Positions 9,407-15,706 of a stretch of 19,241 nucleotides of DNA are shown here, one piece after another. Under the pieces are notes generated by a model. The model searched no databases. It was given only the letters and a program-made list of their open reading frames with translations, and was not told the origin of the DNA. The first letter of the stretch is position 1. Every line of letters begins with the position of its first letter. The position numbers and the translations under genes are program-made. The DNA is from Prasinococcaceae sp. CCMP 1430. Its lineage: Eukaryota; Prasinodermophyta; Palmophyllophyceae; Prasinococcales; Prasinococcaceae. The DNA lies in NCBI GenBank assembly GCA_013416795.1, contig RQSC01000008.1, positions 175,598 to 194,838 on the forward strand. Direction: 5' to 3'.

Positions 9407-9665
9407 GGCGCGGGTGCCGCGGCTGCTGGCCCCCGGCGTCGCGTCCATTGCGGCGCATGTATGTTGATACCCTGTACACACACGCGCGCGCACGCGCGCG
9501 CGCGCGCACGCTCGGGCGCTTGCGCGGGTGCGGGCGCGCGCACGCACGCGCGCGCACGCGCAGGCGCTCGCTGGTCGCCTCGTGTTGAATATACAACGCG
9601 CTCGCGGGGTGTCTTACGACGACGACCGCCCGTCAGGCGAGGCGCGCGGGGGCTGCAGCTTCTCA
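9407..9665. other. Convergent 3' flanks of CLC and Arf genes, Z-DNA-prone
   Basis: Holds ATGTATGTTGAT (9457-9468) running directly into TACCCTGTACAC (9468-9479), then about 90 bp of alternating CG/CA (9477-9565). On the minus strand the Arf 3' flank has TTGTATATTC near 9590. No gene is seen. Confidence 0.6.
9468..9479 (+). promoter_or_regulatory. TACCCTGTACAC, candidate 3'-end motif
   Basis: Starts 62 nt after the CLC stop. Identical to 4009-4020 after the helicase stop. The preceding ATGTATGTTGAT is also found in the cdsA 3' flank (minus strand, 5433-5444). Confidence 0.45.
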
Positions 9666-10244
9666 TCAGGATCGCACGTTGCTCTTGCGATAGCTGCCCG
9701 CGTCCATGCTCTTGAGCGTCGACGAGAGCCAGTCGAGCCCCTCGTACAGGCCCTCGCCCTTGATGGCCACGGCGCTCTGGCAGTGCCATCTTCGGTTGCG
9801 CATCTTGAGCAGGCCGAGGTGCTTCGCGACCTGCGCGGGCGGCATGGCATTGGCCATGTCTTGCTTGTTCGCGAACACGAGCACGGCGGCGTTCTGCATG
9901 AGCGGGTCGTTCACGATGGCCCCGAACTCCTGCGCCGCGCGCGCGATGCGCTCCTTGTCGAACGAGTCGACGACGTAGATGAGGCCGTCGGTGTTGTTGA
10001 AGTAGTGCCTCCACAGCGGCCTGAGCTTCTCCTGGCCTCCGACGTCCCACACGGTGAACTGTACGTTCTTGTACTGCACCTTCTCCACGTTGAAGCCGAT
10101 CGTCGGCACGGTCGACAGGATCTCACCGATGTGCAGCTTGTACAGGATGGTCGTCTTGCCCGCCGCGTCGAGGCCGAGCATGACCACGCGCATCTCCTTG
10201 TTGCCGAACATCTTGTCAAACATCTTGCGGAAGGTGTTACCCAT
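9666..10244 (-). CDS. ARF1: Arf-family small GTPase
   Basis: Intronless 192-residue Arf. Arf GTPases cycle on Golgi and endosomal membranes and recruit COPI and adaptor coats. MGNTFRKMF gives Gly2 for N-myristoylation and an amphipathic helix. P-loop GLDAAGKTT, switch [11 protein letters not shown], switch [15 protein letters not shown] with the catalytic Gln, NKQD for guanine specificity, and an SAVAIKGEG base-contact loop are all present. It is closer to Arf1-type than to Arl or Sar1. The C-terminus carries about 10 extra residues ([11 protein letters not shown]) beyond the usual 181. The ATG at 10244 sits in a good context (GCAGCC before ATGG). It is head to head with phosphoglycerate mutase across 859 bp. 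Confidence 0.95.
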   Translation of the reverse strand: MGNTFRKMFDKMFGNKEMRVVMLGLDAAGKTTILYKLHIGEILSTVPTIGFNVEKVQYKNVQFTVWDVGGQEKLRPLWRHYFNNTDGLIYVVDSFDKERIARAAQEFGAIVNDPLMQNAAVLVFANKQDMANAMPPAQVAKHLGLLKMRNRRWHCQSAVAIKGEGLYEGLDWLSSTLKSMDAGSYRKSNVRS

Positions 10245-10650
10245 GGCTGCGGCGGGGAATCCGAATCCGGCCCGTCACGTACCCGGCGGCACCCACGAGT
10301 CCGAGGTCGCTCCGACCCCCGGCCAAGGCGTCCGCCCGGCCGTGCGAGGCGCCGAGCGCGCGCCGCCAGCCCGCCGACGTGTCTTACGCGCCGCCCGCCT
10401 TAGCGCCGCCCCGCGCGCGCCGCGTTTTTCGCCCTGCCGCTCGCCCGGAAATTTCATACTGACAATCCGCACTTTCTAATCACAATGTGTCCTCTGCAGA
10501 AACGCAGAATCCAATTTCGAGGAGCGTTGCGGCGGTTGCGCCGAGCGCAGCCCTCCCAGTGAGCAGGGGCGGCACGGAAAAACTTTTTTATTTTTGTTTT
10601 TATTTTTATTTTATTTTTACTTTTTAATCGTCGGCGCCGCTGCAACCAAG

Positions 10651-10702
10651 AAAAACGCGGCATCGCGATGCCATCGGCCGCATCCGCGTTTTTTTTTTTT
10701 TT
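10651..10702. repeat. 10-bp inverted repeat with inner palindrome, followed by an oligo-T run
   Basis: AAAAACGCGG (10651-10660) pairs perfectly with CCGCGTTTTT (10684-10693). The loop contains CATCGCGATG, itself a perfect palindrome. The right arm runs into about 14 T residues (10689-10702). The shape resembles a hairpin followed by a pol III-type T run, but no transcript is established. Confidence 0.65.
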
Positions 10703-10710
10703 GGCCCCCG

Positions 10711-11078
10711 GCGCGCGCACGCTTCATGCAGCATATGATCCGGTAGGTCAAACGGCATGCACCCGCTCTTAGTTTTGCCTTTTTTGGGCGGGATTTTCCT
10801 CGATTCATTCTTTTTTATGTCTCGTACGCGTGCATCTTGATAGAGGAAGTATTTATTTTTATATTTATTTTGTATTTGGTATTTATTATTATTCACGCGG
10901 AAAAAGCGCGCGCGCGCACGCGCGCGCGCACACTTCATGCAACGTATGATCCGGTAGGTCAAACGGCGTGCAACCGCTTTTTGTTTTGCCTTTTGGGGGG
11001 GGGATTTTCCTCGATTCATTCTTTTTGATGTGTAGTACGCGTGCATCTTGACGTAGATATATTTATTTATTATTTTCC
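10711..11078. repeat. Duplicated element, 211-bp offset
   Basis: Copy A (core about 10722-10870) and copy B (core about 10933-11078) align without gaps at a constant 211-bp offset. Shared blocks include ATGATCCGGTAGGTCAAACG, GGATTTTCCTCGATTCATTC and GTACGCGTGCATCTTGA. Each core is preceded by a GC or CG alternation and followed by a T/A-rich tract. By eye about 85% of positions agree. The origin (satellite, transposon remnant or promoter duplication) is unknown. Confidence 0.85.
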
Positions 11079-11103
11079 GGGCGCGCGCGCGCGCGAGTAC
11101 GGG

Positions 11104-11985
11104 ATGCCCAGTTGGTGCGGCGCGCCAGTTGTCGCGGTGAGCGTGATGCTGGTCGGAGCGATATCGCGGCCGGTGCGCCGCGCGGCGGCGGCCGCGGACG
11201 GCGAGGCCAAGGCCGCGCCGACGCTCGTGCTGATGCGCCACGGCGAGTCGCTGTGGAACCAGCGCAACCTGTTCACCGGCTGCGTGGACGTGCCGCTGAC
11301 GGACAACGGCATCGCCGAGGCGATCAAGGCGGGCAAGCGCATCGCCGACGTGCCCGTCGACGTGATCTACGTGAGCGACCTGATGCGCGCGCAGATGACG
11401 GCGCTCATCGCCATGACGCAGCACAACCGCAACAAGGTGCCCGTGGTGGTGCACGACGATCCCGAGCTCTCGACGCAGATCTACTCGGAGGCCACCGAGG
11501 CCGACACGATCCCCGTCAGGAAGGCGTGGGAGCTCAACGAGCGCATGTACGGCGAGCTGCAGGGGCTCAACAAGGCCGAGACGGCCGAGAAGTACGGCGA
11601 CGACCAGGTCAAGGTGTGGAGGCGCTCGTACGACATCCCGCCGCCCAACGGCGAGTCGCTCGAGATGACCGCCGAGCGCTCCGTCAAATACTTCAAGGAG
11701 AACATCGTGCCGCACCTCGAGCGCGGCGAGTCGGTGCTCGTCTCGGCGCACGGCAACTCGCTGCGCGCCATCATCATGTACATCGAGAAGCTCTCGCCGG
11801 AGGAGGTGGTGCTCCTGGAGCTCTTCACCGGCATCCCGCTCGTGTACGAGCTCCAAGGGGATGGGCTCAAGCGCATGGGCACGCCGCAGACTGACTGCGC
11901 GCCGGGCGTCTACGCGCTGTCGGAGGGGCTTGCAAAGTACAAGGACGCCACCGCCGCGCTCATGGACCCGAACTACTCGAGCTGA
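11104..11985 (+). CDS. gpmA: Cofactor-dependent phosphoglycerate mutase, probably plastid-targeted
   Basis: Interconverts 3- and 2-phosphoglycerate in glycolysis and gluconeogenesis using a phospho-His intermediate. 293 residues from the ATG at 11104; upstream the frame stays open but has no other ATG. Catalytic LVLMRHGESLWN has His46; the other active-site segments are YVSDLMRAQMTA, ELNERMYGELQGLNKAE, and SAHGNSLRA with the second His. The insert found in the E. coli enzyme after WRR is shortened (SYDIPPPNGESLEMT). Residues 7-20 (APVVAVSVMLVGAI) are hydrophobic and are followed by Arg/Ala-rich residues, like the bipartite signal plus transit leader of secondary plastids; that targeting is inference. 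No intron. Confidence 0.93.
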   Translation: MPSWCGAPVVAVSVMLVGAISRPVRRAAAAADGEAKAAPTLVLMRHGESLWNQRNLFTGCVDVPLTDNGIAEAIKAGKRIADVPVDVIYVSDLMRAQMTALIAMTQHNRNKVPVVVHDDPELSTQIYSEATEADTIPVRKAWELNERMYGELQGLNKAETAEKYGDDQVKVWRRSYDIPPPNGESLEMTAERSVKYFKENIVPHLERGESVLVSAHGNSLRAIIMYIEKLSPEEVVLLELFTGIPLVYELQGDGLKRMGTPQTDCAPGVYALSEGLAKYKDATAALMDPNYSS

Positions 11986-12286
11986 GCGCGCGCTCGGGGT
12001 AGCAGCGGCAGCGAGGGCGGCGGAGTAGTGCGGGCGGCGGATTAAAACCTTACTATCATATCTTTTGCACCTCGGGGCAGGGCCGGCCACAGCCCACGGC
12101 GCGGGCGCGGGCGCGAGCGCGTGCGCAAGCTGGCAGCGTGCGAGCGCGAGCGCGCGCGAACAGTGAGCGTGCTCGGCCTTACAAAAATAGACGCGCAATC
12201 GGCGTCGCTGTGCATTGTCCGTGCGTTGCGCCGCACCGCGCCGCGCCGCCTATCCCCTCCTCCCCCGCCACGCTGCGCGCGTCTGC
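11986..12286. other. Convergent 3' flanks of phosphoglycerate mutase and PanE-like/CbbY genes
   Basis: No gene seen. On the plus side GGATTAAAACCTTACT lies about 55 nt after the stop. On the minus side TTTTTGTAAGG (TGTAA at 12183-12179) lies about 105 nt after the stop. Confidence 0.5.
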
Positions 12287-13951
12287 TCACGCCGCCACGT
12301 TGGTGCCGGCCTCGAGCTTGGGGACGTCGGCGTCCGCGGGGAACATGCCGGCGGCGGTCATGTCGCACGTGTCGAGGTCTTCTACCACCAGTGCAGCGCC
12401 CTGCGCGAGGAACTCCTCGGGAGAGGTCGAGTTGCTGCTGGTGGGCGTGATGATGCACGGCATGCCCGCGGACACCGCGGCCTTGAGGCCCACGATGGAG
12501 TCCTCCACGACGACGCAGCGCTCGCGCGGCACGCCCAGCCGCTCGCGCGCGAGGTTGTAGATGAGCGGGTCCGGCTTCTTCTTGGAGACGTCGTCGCCCG
12601 CCAGGATCACGTCGAAGCGCGCGAGGCGGTCGGGCTTGACGATTGAGTTGACCACCTTGTCGAAGCCAGCGCGCGTGGCGGCCGAGCAAATGGCAACCGC
12701 CACGTCGCCCCTATCGAGCGCCTCATCCATCAGCCGCAGCACGCCCGGCCGCGCCTCGGCGGTGGTTTCGACGAGCTCCTTGTAGCAGACCGTCTTCTGG
12801 TCCTGGAGGCGGTCCACCAGCGCGGAGCGGTCCTCCTCGCTCTCGGGTGCCGCGCCCTCGACGCTGGAGGGCCACTGCGCGCGCTCCGTGTTGAAGTAGT
12901 ACTTCATCTTGGGCTTGCCGCCGCCCACCGTGTTCTGCAGGACGTCGTAGTACTCGACGGTCCACTCGACCTGCTCGGTGCCGTCCAGCTTGAGCTCGAA
13001 GTGCTTGAACGACGCGTTGTACGCCAGCCGGTGGAGCTCCTCGGTCTCGACGATGACGCCGTCGCAGTCGAAGAGCAGCGCGAACTTGGGCAGCGGCGGC
13101 ACCGCGCCGACTTCGGTGAGCCACGCCGTGTGCGTGGGGAAGGGGTCGGCCTCGCCGTCGGCGACGGCCTTCTTGGTGAGGCTGTGGAAGTACCCGTTGC
13201 GCCACTCGAGCTCCTTGACGGCCGTCGGGAAGTGCGCCACCGAGCGCGCGTACGCGCGCAGCCGCACGGCGACGTCGGGCTTGAAGGTGACGCCCTGCGC
13301 CGCGCAGCCCGCGGCGAGCTCGTCGATGAGCTGCGTGACCTCGTCGGTGTGCTGGGACTCCACGTCGCCCACGGTGGCGCCCGGGTGGCGCGCGCCCACC
13401 AGCATGAACGCCGAGATCCAGATGAGCTTCTCGAGCATGCTGGCCTTGAACACGTCGCCCTCGAGCACGTGGCACGACATGCCGCCGGCGTTGAGGCGCG
13501 CGGCGAGCGCCGGCGCCCACTTGCCGCAGGCGGCGGTGAGGCCGTCCGGGTCCGTGTCGGTGATGCCGTCGGTGGGCGCGTCGCCCAGCTTGGCCACCGC
13601 CATGTAGATGAGCGCCTGGGTGTTGTCGCCGAGGCCCTTGGCGTCGAGGTACGGCTGCAGCATCCCGTTCTGCAGGAAGACGAGGTCCTCGCGGCGCCCC
13701 TCGGGCACCGACTCGATGATGCCGTCGAGGGCGTCGTTGCGCGTGCACACGAAGATGGGCCCCGCCGGGGCGTCGGCGGGGAACGCGTCGCCGCGCCGCA
13801 GCACGACGTCGTCGCCGTTGCCCATCTGCTCGAGCGCCGTGCCGATGCGCCCGCCGCCGATGATGATGGCGCTCGGCACGGCGCCTTCTGCCGCACCCGC
13901 GCTCGCGGTGGCCGGCGGCGCCAGCACGCACGGCGTGCAGGCCAACGGGGG
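12287..13951 (-). CDS. Fusion: PanE/ApbA-like dehydrogenase domain plus CbbY-type sugar phosphatase (5' end uncertain)
   Basis: About 550 residues with no intron. The N-terminal half (about residues 25-285) is a Rossmann domain of the ketopantoate reductase type (SAIIIGGGRIGTALEQMG, then a helical half with MLEKLIWISAFMLVGARHPG). The Lys is kept, but the Asn residues normally following it in PanE are not, so the reaction is doubtful. The C-terminal half (about 287-550) is a HAD hydrolase matching plant/bacterial CbbY, the plastid xylulose-1,5-bisphosphate phosphatase that removes a Rubisco inhibitor: LLFDCDGVIVETEE (nucleophile Asp293), GGGKPKMKYYFN, ICSAAT, KKKPDPLIYNLA and VVEDSIVG. No ATG precedes GGGRIG in frame; the first lies after it (MGNGDD). 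A TAG at 13954-13952 blocks the frame, but GTTTGTAG| there could be an acceptor, implying an unseen first exon. The 5' part overlaps the plus-strand Ser-Pro-Thr gene. Confidence 0.88.
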   Translation of the reverse strand, partial: PPLACTPCVLAPPATASAGAAEGAVPSAIIIGGGRIGTALEQMGNGDDVVLRRGDAFPADAPAGPIFVCTRNDALDGIIESVPEGRREDLVFLQNGMLQPYLDAKGLGDNTQALIYMAVAKLGDAPTDGITDTDPDGLTAACGKWAPALAARLNAGGMSCHVLEGDVFKASMLEKLIWISAFMLVGARHPGATVGDVESQHTDEVTQLIDELAAGCAAQGVTFKPDVAVRLRAYARSVAHFPTAVKELEWRNGYFHSLTKKAVADGEADPFPTHTAWLTEVGAVPPLPKFALLFDCDGVIVETEELHRLAYNASFKHFELKLDGTEQVEWTVEYYDVLQNTVGGGKPKMKYYFNTERAQWPSSVEGAAPESEEDRSALVDRLQDQKTVCYKELVETTAEARPGVLRLMDEALDRGDVAVAICSAATRAGFDKVVNSIVKPDRLARFDVILAGDDVSKKKPDPLIYNLARERLGVPRERCVVVEDSIVGLKAAVSAGMPCIITPTSSNSTSPEEFLAQGAALVVEDLDTCDMTAAGMFPADADVPKLEAGTNVAA

Positions 13952-14903
13952 CTACAAACGCCCCAAGGACAGGCCGGTGCCGGTGCCCACCAAGGCGCCC
14001 TTCGAGCCCATCGTGCCCACCGAGGCGCCGGTGAGGCCCGTCCCAGTGCCCACGAAGGCGCCCATCGAGCCCTTCATCCCCACGGACACACCAACTCGCC
14101 GCCCGACGCCATCGCCGACTAAGTCGCCCTCGGTGGCACCTACGCCCAGGCCGACGCCGCGCCCGACGCCGTCGCCCACCAAGTCGCCGACGAGGCGCCC
14201 CACGCCCTCGCCCACCAAGTCGCCCACGGCGTTCCCGACCATCCCGGTCCTGACGGAGTCCCCGACCAAGTCGCCGACGAGGCGCCCCACGCCCTCGCCC
14301 ACCAAGTCGCCGACCGAGTCGCCCACGCCCAGGCCGACGCCGCGCCCGACGCCGTCGCCGACGAAGTCGCCGACGAGGCGCCCGACGCCCTCGCCGACCA
14401 AGTCGCCAACGGCGTTCCCGACCATCCCCATCGTGACCGACTCGCCCACCAAGTCGCCGACGCGCCGCCCCACGCCGTCGCCCACCAAGTCGCCGACCAA
14501 GTCGCCGACGCCCAGGCCGACGCCGCGCCCGACGCCCTCGCCGACCAAGTCGCCGACGAGGCGCCCGACGCCCTCGCCGACCAAGTCGCCAACGGCGTTC
14601 CCGACCATCCCCATCGTGACCGACTCGCCCACCAAGTCGCCGACGCGCCGCCCCACGCCGTCGCCCACCAAGTCGCCGACCAAGTCGCCGACGCCCAGGC
14701 CGACGCCGCGCCCGACGCCCTCGCCGACCAAGTCGCCCACGCGTCGCCCTGTGCCAGCGCCGACCAAGGCGCCTTTCGAGCCCATCGTGCCGACGAAGGC
14801 TCCCATCGAGCCTTTCAGCCCGACCGATGCACCCACGAGGGCACCCAAGCCTACGCCCTCCCCGCGCCGCCACGGTGGCCGCTACCGTCGCATGCTCTTC
14901 TAG
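13860..14903 (+). CDS. Secreted or wall-type Pro/Ser/Thr-rich repeat protein
   Basis: Frame open to the TAG at 14901-14903; 347 residues from the ATG cluster at 13860. After MMMALGTAPSAAPALAVAGG, possibly a weak signal peptide, the protein is almost entirely PTPSPTKSPT-type repeats, bracketed by related blocks PTKAPFEPIVPT and PTKAPIEPF at both ends. It closes with a basic tail (RRHGGRYRRMLF). Such repeats are seen in algal extracellular, cell-wall and hydroxyproline-glycoprotein-like proteins; Ser/Thr/Pro glycosylation is inferred. The first 30 codons are antisense to the PanE-like domain, so the start may instead be an exon boundary (GTGCAG| at 13940). The opposite strand is also open across the repeats, but its Val-Gly repeats read as a mirror image. 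Confidence 0.6.
   Translation: MMMALGTAPSAAPALAVAGGASTHGVQANGGYKRPKDRPVPVPTKAPFEPIVPTEAPVRPVPVPTKAPIEPFIPTDTPTRRPTPSPTKSPSVAPTPRPTPRPTPSPTKSPTRRPTPSPTKSPTAFPTIPVLTESPTKSPTRRPTPSPTKSPTESPTPRPTPRPTPSPTKSPTRRPTPSPTKSPTAFPTIPIVTDSPTKSPTRRPTPSPTKSPTKSPTPRPTPRPTPSPTKSPTRRPTPSPTKSPTAFPTIPIVTDSPTKSPTRRPTPSPTKSPTKSPTPRPTPRPTPSPTKSPTRRPVPAPTKAPFEPIVPTKAPIEPFSPTDAPTRAPKPTPSPRRHGGRYRRMLF
14145..14750 (+). repeat. 183-bp (61-residue) tandem repeats, three full and one partial
   Basis: CCCAGGCCGACGCC begins at 14145, 14328, 14511 and 14694, an exact 183-bp period. By direct comparison copies two and three differ at only two positions; copy one is more diverged (PVLTE for PIVTD, TES for TKS). This indicates recent duplication or gene conversion. 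Confidence 0.92.
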
Positions 14904-15132
14904 ACTTAACTCGCTGTGTACCAACAACAGGCGCCTGCCCCGGCTGCCCAGTGAGAGAAGTGTAATTGTCAACCTACCTGCAGACACGACACCAAGACCG
15001 CTGCGCGCGCACTCATCGCGAGGAGTGTTTATGTGTACATGCGTAGTATTACAACAGTGTTGCGGCAGAGGCAGCCTTCAGCCACGCGCGGGGACGTCCG
15101 CGCGCGTCCAGCGCGCTACCGGAAGCTGTCCC
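14904..15132. other. Convergent 3' flanks of the repeat protein and Nbr1-like genes
   Basis: No gene seen. The plus side has CTGTGTACC about 10 nt after the stop. The minus side has TGTTGTAAT (15056-15048) and ATGTACACA (15040-15032), similar to the flank after the helicase gene. Confidence 0.55.
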
Positions 15133-15621
15133 TCACGCGACCTCCACGGACGCCCAGAGGCGTTCACCAAAGCCCACGCCGTTGTGCGTGAGGCGGAAGT
15201 ACACGCTGTACGGCCCGCTCGGCGCGCTCGGCGGCGTGAGCATAGCTCGCGCCTCGGCGCGGCCGCGCGGCAGGAGCACCACGCGCGCTCCTCTTACCAG
15301 CACGCGGCCGTCCGAGTCGGCATCCTCGCGCACGAGCTCCACGTCGGCCACGCCGCTCCCGCCGCCGTCGCCGCCACTCGAGCGCCGCGGCCACGGGCTG
15401 CGCCCTTCGGACTCAACGCACTGACTGAGCAGCCACTTCTTCTCGACGGGCCTCCCGCCTTGCACCTGGATGCCATCGGGGAGCGTGAGGTCGTCAAGAA
15501 AGGCCCCGCCGAGCGCCTCCGAGGGCGCCCCCTCGCTATCCGGCCGCCGCGCGGCACTGGCCTCGGCGTGGCCCAGCGGCTCCGACGCCGTCGCCGGGGC
15601 CACCCGTGCGAGCGTGCTCAT
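15133..15621 (-). CDS. Nbr1 FW-domain protein (possibly 5' incomplete)
   Basis: 162 residues from the ATG at 15621 to the TGA at 15135-15133. Residues 40-162 match the Nbr1-like FW ('four-tryptophan') domain of autophagy receptors, ILRUN and bacterial relatives: FLDDLTLPDGIQVQGGRPVE, KKW (Trp63), SPWPRR (Trp77), VVLLPRG, then SGPYSVYFRL and GFGERLWASVEVA with Trp156. In NBR1 this domain binds cargo or microtubule-associated partners. There is no ZZ, PB1 or UBA domain here; either the protein is a stand-alone domain or upstream exons are missing, since the frame stays open toward higher coordinates into the antisense of the desaturase. Head to head with the desaturase gene. Confidence 0.75.
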   Translation of the reverse strand: MSTLARVAPATASEPLGHAEASAARRPDSEGAPSEALGGAFLDDLTLPDGIQVQGGRPVEKKWLLSQCVESEGRSPWPRRSSGGDGGGSGVADVELVREDADSDGRVLVRGARVVLLPRGRAEARAMLTPPSAPSGPYSVYFRLTHNGVGFGERLWASVEVA

Positions 15622-15706
15622 CGGACCCCATTCCTCGGGCAGGAGGTGCGTGGGCTCGACGCACGGTGGCGGCAGCGGGCTCGCGGCCGTGAGGTGCGGC
15701 GCGCGC

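Larger units (their letters stand above)
10245..11103. other. Divergent intergenic region between Arf and phosphoglycerate mutase
   Basis: Must contain both promoters. The Arf-proximal part (10245-10450) is C-rich. From about 10560 the DNA alternates AT-rich blocks (10575-10626, 10850-10900, 11055-11080) with GC or CG alternations, with the duplicated element embedded. TATATTTATTTATT (starting about 11058), some 45 nt before the ATG at 11104, could serve as a TATA-like element. No gene is seen. Confidence 0.6.

Noticed and set aside
7669-9588. CLC reading frame continuing past 9053 to 9588 as an Arg-rich tail
   Set aside because: A GT donor, CTGAC and CAGCAG acceptor are present, and the spliced frame gives a sensible coiled-coil ending; the unspliced tail is low-complexity Arg/Ala.
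10722-10870. SINE-like element with a pol III B box in the duplicated core
   Set aside because: AGGTCAAACGG only loosely resembles a B box, there is no A box at proper spacing, and no target-site duplication is visible.
10617-11020. Minus-strand peptides beginning MNRGKS in both copies of the duplicated element, as a small conserved protein
   Set aside because: The eight or so differing codons between copies are nearly all amino-acid-changing, so the similarity is due to DNA duplication and not protein selection.
13952-14848. Minus-strand Val-Gly repeat protein (VGDLVGEGVG type) opposite the Ser-Pro-Thr gene
   Set aside because: It is the mirror of the SPTKSPT repeats. The plus reading gives a known algal protein style with matching flanks. 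It does share frame with the PanE-like gene beyond a TAG, so an exon link cannot be fully excluded.
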